DNA of 64,000 nt from Paenibacillus sp. HB172176. GTDB taxonomy: Bacteria > Bacillota > Bacilli > Paenibacillales > Paenibacillaceae. The notes below the pieces were generated by a model that did no database searches, was not told the DNA's origin, and saw only the letters and a program-made list of their open reading frames with translations. The position numbers and the translations under genes are program-made. Shown here in pieces: positions 55,901 to 64,000 of this stretch (within the stretch, counting starts at the first letter, position 1; each line of letters starts with the position of its first letter). The DNA lies in the NCBI RefSeq assembly GCF_011947265.1, contig NZ_JAATHD010000004.1, positions 248,001 through 312,000 of the forward strand, written 5' to 3'.

Positions 55901-57094
55901 GATCGACAATCCCAGCTCGCTGAGCAAGAACAGGATTCAGAGGATAAAATGAAGCATCGTTCCCGGGCATTCGCCGAGGAATGTCGGATGCAGCTTGTGC
56001 CGGAAGCAGCCGAGCGGGAGCTCAAGGGAGAAGCGCAGTCCGTGATGTTTGGAGCATGTCAAACCGTTGTGGCGCAGCTCGAGCCGATGGTTGCTCGCGC
56101 GAACAAGGAACGACTCAGCGGCGTGCTGCAGGATCAATTCAATGCGGCCAAGCATCTGCTCGGCGAATATGTGCTGGAAGCGGAAATCAGCGAGGAGGGC
56201 CGCATCACTCTGCTCTCCATGCGCGATCGGACCAGACCGCAGAAGCCAGCCTCCCTGCTCGCGGAGATGGGCGAGCTGTTAACCGAGCAGGAGAGCTTGC
56301 TAAGCGAGAAGGACAGGGAGCTGTTCGAGGAAATTATTTTGCGAAGCGTCGGCAAGTCGATCAGGCAGCGCATTCAGCGTGCCGAGCTTTGGATGAATAC
56401 GATGAATAAGCTGATGGCGGAGCGAGATACATCGAGCGGGCTTAAGCTTCAACTGCAATGGCTGCCGAAAGCGGCTCAGTCCGAGAATGAGCTGAACAGC
56501 GACGATCTGGTTGAATTGCTGCGCAGAGACGCCCATCTGCTTCACGATGATGAGGTGGAGCGTCTGGTCGCCCACTTCCGTTCCCGGGTGCAATGGGCCA
56601 AGCAGGGAGCCATGGAAGAACGCGAGGCGCTGCGCAAGCATATCTATGAGATGCTGGATTATCGTTCCTGGTTCCAGTTCTCTCTCCGCTACAAGAAGGG
56701 GGAGGAGACGCAGTACCGCGAGCTGACGGATGCCAGGTTCAACGTGCTCAGCGGAGGCGAGAAGGCAATGTCCATGTATATTCCGCTATTCGCCGCGACT
56801 TATTCGCGCTATGCGGATGCGAGCCCGGATGCGCCGAAGATTATTTCGCTGGACGAGGCGTTTGCCGGCGTTGACGATGAGAATATTCGCGATTTGTTCG
56901 GGCTTTTAACGGAGATGGACTTTGATTATATGATGACCTCGCAGGTGCTATGGGGCTGCTACGATACTGTGCCTAGCCTTGGGATAAGCGAGATATACAG
57001 GCCGAAGGACGCGAATTTCGTCACGGTGTTCCGTTACCGCTGGAATGGCCGGAGACTGGAGACGGTCGTTGCGGAGGGAGAGGAAGAGCAATGA
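52907..57094 (+). CDS. jetC: Wadjet SMC-like ATPase JetC (TIGR02680 family)
   Basis: This 1395-residue SMC/MukB-like ATPase has Walker A GTNGAGKS (residues 56-63) in the N-terminal head, long coiled coils (about 270-560 and 740-1090) flanking a hinge-like region (about 600-730), the ABC signature LSGGE (1281-1285) and Walker B IISLDEAF with Asp1316 and catalytic Glu1317, followed by a D-loop AGVDDEN. All ATPase motifs are intact. JetC drives DNA-loop extrusion on plasmids in the JetABC complex. GAGGAGG precedes the ATG, 6 bp after jetB; jetD overlaps by 4 bp. Confidence 0.95.
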   Translation: MQTEVDVDIALNDENAERNERQKRNRWQMNRAGILNFWFYEEEEFELEDGRIVLRGTNGAGKSVTMQSFVPLVLDGDKRPHRLDPFGSKDRRIEYYLLGDKEEHSDRTGYLWLEFKHPVKNIYKTIGIGLRARRGMTQVNFWGFVLEDGRRINHDFWLYDQMLELEGQGKFPLDRKVLELAIGAGGQVVQEQRAYRELVNRSLFGFHDKDAYTDLLQLLVQLRSPKLSKDVKPTAIYDILVQALPPLQEEELRPLSEVMEDMDQLADRLEELKLHQSELDKISRSYEQYNRFILYQSGKQFMDAHAEHEDVRDRLASLMKELHGKVQEKTDTKAAQESAQASLLEADTELELLGRSEAMEKQQELEQTEQALQETEQYSEQSQKRLTAALRNAETAHWNEEKAKKLQQELLDMQQEGLEELDALASEMEFRHHGVYARYWSPQPPEELSFVTAWRRDTEEHRSEINEALKLAEQEREAGMLVAELDRQLGALRADRDQSEHEMRGAEERSEKALSEWKERLLEWKQSLRALRLDESTAQAMFAASGALSYERQAVEAVLQPVRSEAERQRQTIWREKLELDRQVDSEQADWEQLAGEKRAWEQSREPEPLRSGARTATRSKYGQAAGASLYEVCEFHPHVSAEQQASVELSLLNSGLLDAWIRPDGAIGTVNTEDEEVWISARPLDYGYTLADILRPAPSVDSGLTEQVVDGVLRSFAWGEVFDPSSIDEEQNPMVIGRDYYQFGSVVGKVNGEGHRAQFIGIEARKQFKLAEIARLEQEMQQCEDRLEELRGRIVELEQANEAVNNELALFPIHDGFYHEALLAAWKEQYERTTRFALLLEQENKMSEQLRAKEQHRAGLKQALIAATSNWTRLKSLAVMQEALRAIADYLEGISQLQSDWREYRQKSAEADKYEAEARQYTEDAELEEENRDKLLDKLLSLRVKTEQLRKLMAELGISDLHERISELKRIRVHQQEELKRLAEAMIKVESRIAVLKDRQSQLAEQEQDSEDKMKHRSRAFAEECRMQLVPEAAERELKGEAQSVMFGACQTVVAQLEPMVARANKERLSGVLQDQFNAAKHLLGEYVLEAEISEEGRITLLSMRDRTRPQKPASLLAEMGELLTEQESLLSEKDRELFEEIILRSVGKSIRQRIQRAELWMNTMNKLMAERDTSSGLKLQLQWLPKAAQSENELNSDDLVELLRRDAHLLHDDEVERLVAHFRSRVQWAKQGAMEEREALRKHIYEMLDYRSWFQFSLRYKKGEETQYRELTDARFNVLSGGEKAMSMYIPLFAATYSRYADASPDAPKIISLDEAFAGVDDENIRDLFGLLTEMDFDYMMTSQVLWGCYDTVPSLGISEIYRPKDANFVTVFRYRWNGRRLETVVAEGEEEQ

Positions 57095-58497
57095 GCCTGG
57101 AGGATGAGGCCAGGCGATACTTCGGACAAGCGGGCTTCGAGCGGTTTCTCAGACGGTTAATGGCGCAATATAAGGCTTCAAGCTCAGGAGCCAGAGGCTA
57201 TGTAACCTTGTCGAATCTATCGGATGACGAACGTCAGACGCTGAACCAGTTTTATCGTACGTACAGTCCTCCCGTTCCGAATGAAACGAAGAGATTCTCC
57301 ATTCGGAGGTTCGAGAAATATTTGCAAGAAAGTCGATTTGCCCTTACGGTTCCTGACCTATTAATGCTGCTGAGCGGTGATGATGTGCGAACAAAGCTGG
57401 AGCAGCGCAATGAAACCGATGCGCAGTGGCGGAGCATGATTGCCGGAGCCATTGCGGCAGCGGGGCTGTCGGACAAGACAGGCGATCCTGTGTGTATCTG
57501 GGCCAGGGGACTCGAAGCCGAGTCCTCGCCCGGCTCCCGCACGCTAAGATATGTATTTGTCCGATCAAGCGAGGAGGCGGAGCGTTGCCTTCGGGTTTGT
57601 TTGAAGGCGTTACTCGCTGTTCAGGAGAGGGGGCGTGGCGAATGGCTTCGACTGCCGATACTATCCGCGCGAGTTACGGGAGACGCTCATGCTCTCGATT
57701 GGAAGAACTCGCTTGGCAGAATGTTCTGGTGGGGACTGACCGTTGTGGGCGATCAATCAAATGAGAATGGATTCGATATGGAAGTAGGAGAGAGGGAGAC
57801 TTCCCATATTGAGAAAGTCGATGCCTTTGCCGTATCTGTCACGAATGCAATCGTTATTCGCGAGGTCTATCGCAGAGGAGGGATTGCAGATGACGATCTG
57901 TCCTCGCAGGTGATGCTGTATGCGCCGTCGCTGTTCTCGCAATGCGAAGAGCGGATTTTGACATTGAGGCAGGTAGAGCAATTATCGGCCAGTCAGTCGG
58001 CTCTCTTTTCGCATCCAACGGTATATATGGTCGAGAATCCGGCGGTCTTCGCCGAACTGATAGATGCGGATCGAAAGCTTGGCGAAGCTGATTCGCGAAG
58101 GAGTCCCATCATTATCTGCGGGAATGGTCAACCGTCGGTGGCGGTTATCAAGCTGCTGGATTGGTTGCTTGGCAGGGGAGAGGGATTCGCCTCTGAGGAT
58201 AGGGAGCTATATTATGCTGGCGATTTGGATGCGGCAGGTCTAAGTATTGCGCAGGGCTTGCGCTCGAGATATCCGGAGCATTTCCGCGCTTGGTGTATGA
58301 GCGCTTCAACCTATCTGTCATATGTCGATCAAGGTATTGGCATGGGAGCGGAGGAGCGCGGAAGAATGATGCAATTTGTTGACATTTGGGACTCGCAGCT
58401 GCCGGTATTAATGAATGAACACGGAGTTAAGCTGCATCAGGAGCTGTGGGTTGACGAACTGGTGAGAGATATGGAGAGGCGTTGTGAGAGGCGGTAA
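57091..58497 (+). CDS. jetD: Wadjet toprim nuclease JetD (DUF2399 / TIGR02679 family)
   Basis: This 468-residue protein has an N-terminal DUF3323-like part (RFLRRLMAQYKASSSGARGYVTLSN, partly quoted) and a C-terminal toprim domain with Glu in VYMVENPAVF and the DxD-type motif YYAGDLDAAGLSIAQGL. These acidic residues would bind metal for DNA cleavage. Intact motifs suggest an active nuclease. Translationally coupled to jetC (ATGA). JetD cuts circular DNA stalled in the JetABC motor, which is the known anti-plasmid mechanism of Wadjet. The four families together match what I recall as Wadjet type III. Confidence 0.92.
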   Translation: MSLEDEARRYFGQAGFERFLRRLMAQYKASSSGARGYVTLSNLSDDERQTLNQFYRTYSPPVPNETKRFSIRRFEKYLQESRFALTVPDLLMLLSGDDVRTKLEQRNETDAQWRSMIAGAIAAAGLSDKTGDPVCIWARGLEAESSPGSRTLRYVFVRSSEEAERCLRVCLKALLAVQERGRGEWLRLPILSARVTGDAHALDWKNSLGRMFWWGLTVVGDQSNENGFDMEVGERETSHIEKVDAFAVSVTNAIVIREVYRRGGIADDDLSSQVMLYAPSLFSQCEERILTLRQVEQLSASQSALFSHPTVYMVENPAVFAELIDADRKLGEADSRRSPIIICGNGQPSVAVIKLLDWLLGRGEGFASEDRELYYAGDLDAAGLSIAQGLRSRYPEHFRAWCMSASTYLSYVDQGIGMGAEERGRMMQFVDIWDSQLPVLMNEHGVKLHQELWVDELVRDMERRCERR

Positions 58498-58569
58498 AAG
58501 GAGCTTTTAAAACGGATCTTCACAATACATGTGTGTATGGTAAACTGAATGATAAAGGTGCGAAATGCT

Positions 58570-58739
58570 GGTGCGAATGTGAAGCGAACATGGAATTCCC
58601 GGGGGATTCGCACCACATTTTTCTTCCGAATTCATTTGATTTTTAATGAAACGGGAATAAACAAAGATTGTAATGCGTATTTTTACATCTTTTCGAATGA
58701 GATAAGAGCGGATAAATGCTTTTTGATGCAAAATTCGCT
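58570..58739 (+). promoter_or_regulatory. CRISPR leader of array 2
   Basis: The inverted repeat GGTGCGAAT (58570-58578) / ATTCGCACC (58606-58614) lies 126 bp before the first repeat, with AAGC and ACATG between the arms as in leader 1. It ends TTGATGCAAAATTCGCT; the same TTGATGCAAAAT occurs in leader 1, about 20 bp further from its first repeat. No terminator for jetD is evident before it. Confidence 0.75.
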
Positions 58740-61700
58740 GTCGCATCCCTCGCGGATGCGTGGATTGAAATAATCTGTACCAAGCGCTCATTCTCAACTC
58801 GTTTGTCGCATCCCTCGCGGATGCGTGGATTGAAATATGTCCTCACCTCCGTTATACTAAGTAAGGCATGTCGCATCCCTCGCGGATGCGTGGATTGAAA
58901 TCAGCACGACAGAGGAACTCCACTCGCTCAAGAGTCGCATCCCTCGCGGATGCGTGGATTGAAATTCGTAAAGCTGGCGGCTGTAGGGCAATGACTCAGT
59001 CGCATCCCTCGCGGATGCGTGGATTGAAATCAGTCTGCCGCCGTTGCAACGAGATTCGGAATGGTCGCATCCCTCGCGGATGCGTGGATTGAAATCTCGC
59101 TTCTGCAAGCGACCTCGCTTTGCTATGTGTCGCATCCCTCGCGGATGCGTGGATTGAAATCCAAGACTAACCCCCACCACAAGTCCGACTGTCGTCGCAT
59201 CCCTCGCGGATGCGTGGATTGAAATATTTGGTTGTTTTTTAAATTATGGGATTTAGCTTGGTCGCATCCCTCGCGGATGCGTGGATTGAAATTTTTAAAA
59301 ACTCATTTGGCTCAAATAAAAAACGAGTCGCATCCCTCGCGGATGCGTGGATTGAAATGCTGCTCCTGCTACTGGTGACACTGATATTGATAGTCGCATC
59401 CCTCGCGGATGCGTGGATTGAAATTCCCTTTGATACCTTAAGCAAATTTTAACTCGATGTCGCATCCCTCGCGGATGCGTGGATTGAAATCCAACACGGA
59501 AGCGTGGGAGAAAGCCGAGCGCAGTCGCATCCCTCGCGGATGCGTGGATTGAAATCCTTTTGCCGATCCAGCACCGCGATCTTTGTTGCGTCGCATCCCT
59601 CGCGGATGCGTGGATTGAAATCACTTGAAAAATGGTCGCAAGAGATGTGGGACGTGTCGCATCCCTCGCGGATGCGTGGATTGAAATGCGCTCGCATCGG
59701 AAGAGGAATGGGAACGTCCCCGTCGCATCCCTCGCGGATGCGTGGATTGAAATACAAATTGGCAAGAACCGCTATGCAGAAGCGAATGTCGCATCCCTCG
59801 CGGATGCGTGGATTGAAATAATCCATGTTATTCCTACATCTGTGCTTATTAGGTCGCATCCCTCGCGGATGCGTGGATTGAAATCTGCGATGCGGTAGCC
59901 CTCGGGGATCGCGTCCCAGTCGCATCCCTCGCGGATGCGTGGATTGAAATCCTTTTGCCGATCCAGCACCGCGATCTTTGTTGGTCGCATCCCTCGCGGA
60001 TGCGTGGATTGAAATGCTCCATCCTCCTTCGCAATATGAATCTATCAAAGTCGCATCCCTCGCGGATGCGTGGATTGAAATCCGATCCATGCAAGGTTAA
60101 GTTTGCGCCCGTGAGTCGCATCCCTCGCGGATGCGTGGATTGAAATTGCGCCAGCCGAACAACTTTTCAGCGATTAGAGCGTCGCATCCCTCGCGGATGC
60201 GTGGATTGAAATACTAGACTGTTGCTGCTGCACAAGTCTTGTTTAGTCGCATCCCTCGCGGATGCGTGGATTGAAATTCACCGATCCCATTGGGGCAATC
60301 TCGATCACTATGTCGCATCCCTCGCGGATGCGTGGATTGAAATAAGCGGGATCGTCATATTGTTTTTCGTCCGAAAGGTCGCATCCCTCGCGGATGCGTG
60401 GATTGAAATGGAGCGTTACTGATTGGGTTATCGGTATGGGCAGTCGCATCCCTCGCGGATGCGTGGATTGAAATGGATTTGTCCGTCTCGGGTTACAAGT
60501 CAGTTTCGTCGCATCCCTCGCGGATGCGTGGATTGAAATCGACTTTGTTGGAATGAAGTGGAACGCCGATGCGTCGCATCCCTCGCGGATGCGTGGATTG
60601 AAATGGGATCACAGGTAGCACCCCATAGAATGGAAGAGTCGCATCCCTCGCGGATGCGTGGATTGAAATCCCGCTGTCTCGATGATGTCGCCCAAGTACA
60701 CGGTCGCATCCCTCGCGGATGCGTGGATTGAAATCGCTCCATCACATTTTGATGGACGAAACGGCAACGTCGCATCCCTCGCGGATGCGTGGATTGAAAT
60801 CAGCGCGGGAAGCTCGCTCGATGATGTGATCGCGGTCGCATCCCTCGCGGATGCGTGGATTGAAATGAATCAGACATTGCCCCCACCTCCTTGCTGGGAG
60901 TCGCATCCCTCGCGGATGCGTGGATTGAAATCAATCTGCGTTTTTGCGGTTACGCCGAACCAGTAAGTCGCATCCCTCGCGGATGCGTGGATTGAAATGA
61001 GTCTCGCCGTTAATTGACAAGTGTTCGCATGAGTCGCATCCCTCGCGGATGCGTGGATTGAAATATTCATCCATGCGGATAGTCAATTCGGACAAAGGTC
61101 GCATCCCTCGCGGATGCGTGGATTGAAATGCGAAGTAATCTATCTGTACGCCGGAGAGAGGGGGTCGCATCCCTCGCGGATGCGTGGATTGAAATTCCTG
61201 CCTCATTTGTTGCTGACCACGGAACTAGGTCGCATCCCTCGCGGATGCGTGGATTGAAATATAATCAAATTCGTCTGATTCGCCTTTGTGGCGGTCGCAT
61301 CCCTCGCGGATGCGTGGATTGAAATACTAAATAATAATACGCCGGATGCACTATACATGTCGCATCCCTCGCGGATGCGTGGATTGAAATCCTCGCCATT
61401 TTTAAGCCATAGAAGCGGCAGCGGTCGCATCCCTCGCGGATGCGTGGATTGAAATCTTGAGAAGGTATTAACAGCAAATGAAGCACGCGGTCGCATCCCT
61501 CGCGGATGCGTGGATTGAAATGACACCGAACTCTGCACGCTGGGCCATCTCTAAGTCGCATCCCTCGCGGATGCGTGGATTGAAATCCGCGCTGGTCGAT
61601 TGGTCAAGTCAAAACGTGCAGGTCGCATCCCTCGCGGATGCGTGGATTGAAATTCTATTGGCGGTGATGGGGATATGAAGGTAGTAGGTCGCATCCCTCG

Positions 61701-64000
61701 CGGATGCGTGGATTGAAATCCGCGCTGGTCGATTGGTCAAGTCAAAACGTGCAGGTCGCATCCCTCGCGGATGCGTGGATTGAAATTCTATTGGCGGTGA
61801 TGGGGATATGAAGGTAGTAGGTCGCATCCCTCGCGGATGCGTGGATTGAAATAGGTCCCTAATCCTCGCATCGGGAAAGAAATAAAAAGTCGCATCCCTC
61901 GCGGATGCGTGGATTGAAATATAGCTATACAGCGGAAGAATTGCTTGAGTTGCGTCGCATCCCTCGCGGATGCGTGGATTGAAATTATTGGGGGTGTTAC
62001 AATAAGGAGACATTGATGAGTCGCATCCCTCGCGGATGCGTGGATTGAAATCATCATCGAGATATCCAATCTCGGATATCCTTGAGTCGCATCCTTCGCG
62101 GATGCGTGGATTGAAATCGCTTTTTTGGTCGGGATGTGTGTTTTAAAATCCGTCGCATCCCTCGCGGATGCGTGGATTGAAATGCGTATCAAGGCGGTTA
62201 ATGGACGGTGTGGCGAGTCGCATCCCTCGCGGATGCGTGGATTGAAATTTGCAGCGTATCGAGATAAACCGATACAGGAGAGTCGCATCCCTCGCGGATG
62301 CGTGGATTGAAATCAGTCCAAGTACAAAATGGGTGATCCGATCACATGTCGCATCCCTCGCGGATGCGTGGATTGAAATGACTGTATATATGATACTGAT
62401 ATTGGATAAGCGAGTCGCATCCCTCGCGGATGCGTGGATTGAAATAATGAAGCATATCGAGCATATGAAAAATCCCTTGGTCGCATCCCTCGCGGATGCG
62501 TGGATTGAAATCCTGCATGAGCGCGCCGCCATTCCGAACGTTTCGTCGCATCCCTCGCGGATGCGTGGATTGAAATGGTTTATAGGTTCTCAGTGACTGC
62601 GCCTGCCGCGTCGCATCCCTCGCGGATGCGTGGATTGAAATTTTTTTGAGCAATCGCCCAACAAGATCATCCTCGTCGCATCCCTCGCGGATGCGTGGAT
62701 TGAAATAAACCACTTGCGTACCTCTCTGCTGCTATGTGCCGTCGCATCCCTCGCGGATGCGTGGATTGAAATGGTATAGTAGACCTGACCTTTTAAGATT
62801 GGTTTGTCGCATCCCTCGCGGATGCGTGGATTGAAATCAATTGCCGTTGCTGTCCTTTTCGTATTCGTATGTCGCATCCCTCGCGGATGCGTGGATTGAA
62901 ATCACATCATCTATAATATTGTTTCCGTTTTTTGAGTCGCATCCCTCGCGGATGCGTGGATTGAAATCAGGAGGGGTAGGGGGGGCAAAATCTCTATCAA
63001 TGTCGCATCCCTCGCGGATGCGTGGATTGAAATTACTTGCAAATTTGTAACATCAATCGGAGGCGTGTCGCATCCCTCGCGGATGCGTGGATTGAAATTC
63101 CCAAGGTATATTTACCTCGGGGATTTTGGATCGTCGCATCCCTCGCGGATGCGTGGATTGAAATATTGCCAGAGCATCAAATTTCAGGAGCTCATTGGTC
63201 GCATCCCTCGCGGATGCGTGGATTGAAATTATCCCTGATGTAGCAGGCTTCGCACTTACCTCGTCGCATCCCTCGCGGATGCGTGGATTGAAATCACCAT
63301 CCATAAGTAGCCGGATTCAGCGTTTGAGTCGCATCCCTCGCGGATGCGTGGATTGAAATTTCGCTGGATACAGGAAATTCAACAGAAAAACTTGGTCGCA
63401 TCCCTCGCGGATGCGTGGATTGAAATCATGGACGTAAATTCATCAAGCTCCTCGTACCAAAGTCGCATCCCTCGCGGATGCGTGGATTGAAATTGTTACC
63501 TCTTTACTTCGCATTATGCGGTCTACGTCGCATCCCTCGCGGATGCGTGGATTGAAATCTGTATCGGGCAGAGAAGTGTCGGGATTAATAAGTCGCATCC
63601 CTCGCGGATGCGTGGATTGAAATCAAACGTTCCTATGACGCTGTATCCGGCTCTAGGTCGCATCCCTCGCGGATGCGTGGATTGAAATGGCTGCTTGCCC
63701 CCTATGCTCAGCAAGTCGAGGAGTCGCATCCCTCGCGGATGCGTGGATTGAAATCGAAAACGAACAGCACCGGCAGCTTGTCATCCGGTCGCATCCCTCG
63801 CGGATGCGTGGATTGAAATCTCGACGGACATCGCGTCATCTTCTCCACGGCCGTCGCATCCCTCGCGGATGCGTGGATTGAAATGCAAATCCACAAACGG
63901 TTGAAAGTATGGATGAGGTCGCATCCCTCGTGGATACGTGGGTTGAAATTTATCCCAAGTGTCAACATTAGCTAGCATGTTGGTTGCATCATACACAGAA
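58740..64000 (+). CRISPR. Type I-C-like CRISPR array 2: 80 repeats seen, running to the window edge
   Basis: The 32-bp repeats are identical to array 1 except loop CTCGC in place of TACGC. I count 80 repeats (58740 to 63918-63949) and 79 spacers of 32-36 bp. One internal repeat (62086) has loop TTCGC. The 80th repeat is degenerate (loop CTCGT plus two further changes). After a further 33 bp, the last 18 bases of the window (63983-64000) match a repeat start at 11 of 18 positions, so a decayed repeat 81 probably follows. Two spacers are identical to spacers 3 and 15 of array 1; spacers 13/19 and the block 44-45/46-47 are internal duplicates. No cas genes are seen. Confidence 0.97.

Noticed and set aside
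46379-63949. One ancestral array split by insertion of the Wadjet operon
   Set aside because: Each array has its own leader at the left end and a degenerate terminal repeat at the right end, and the repeats differ in the loop.
58716-63996. Open frames up to 213 codons with HASARDAT, NPRIREGCD or ASLADAWIE repeats in array 2
   Set aside because: They are repeat-derived frames on both strands of a CRISPR array, not proteins.
46180-64000. cas genes near the arrays
   Set aside because: All genes here are Jet subunits or the zinc-ribbon remnant; no Cas1, Cas2, Cas3, Cas5 or Cas7/8 motif is present.

Overview
The window looks like a chromosomal segment from a Paenibacillus/Cohnella-type Bacillota. 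The signs are strong GGAGG-type ribosome binding sites with frequent TTG and GTG starts, S-layer-homology (SLH) cell-wall anchoring, lipoprotein sugar-binding proteins with LplB/YtcP-type permeases and no dedicated ATPase, YesM/YesN-like two-component regulators, and type I-C CRISPR repeats. No rRNA, tRNA or cas gene is visible.

Left part (1-22.7 kb): the 3' end of an SLH-anchored family 8 polysaccharide lyase, broken by one in-frame TAA. Next come a membrane-bound AraC-type regulator ending in a strong terminator, and one long co-directional operon (6.8-22.6 kb). That operon holds two permeases, a solute-binding lipoprotein, a GH78-like rhamnosidase, a CE7 acetyl esterase, a secreted beta-helix enzyme with inserted binding modules, a GH36 alpha-galactosidase, a sulfatase and a GH110-like alpha-1,3-galactosidase. 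Together they suggest uptake and stepwise trimming of an acetylated, sulfated, galactose-containing glycan.

Middle part (22.8-46.2 kb): a DeoR-type repressor and a divergent sugar-catabolic block (FGGY kinase; class II aldolase, DUF4432 protein, L-arabinose isomerase, LacD/DhnA-type aldolase, Gfo/Idh/MocA dehydrogenase) with matching operator-like sites at both promoters. An orphan lipoprotein follows. A second uptake locus then holds two permeases, a sulfatase, a sensor kinase, a response regulator, a binding protein, a sulfatase, and a further sulfatase broken by one in-frame TGA. Its two promoter regions share 21-bp-spaced direct repeats. The section ends with a PhyH-HEAT fusion and a split UxaA-type dehydratase.

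Right part (46.2-64 kb): a defence island. Two type I-C-like CRISPR arrays (43 repeats, and at least 80 repeats running to the window edge), each with its own conserved leader, flank a complete four-gene Wadjet (JetABCD) anti-plasmid operon of the DUF2397/DUF2398/TIGR02680/DUF2399 kind and a broken zinc-ribbon gene. The two array repeats differ only in the loop of the crRNA hairpin, and the arrays share two identical spacers.
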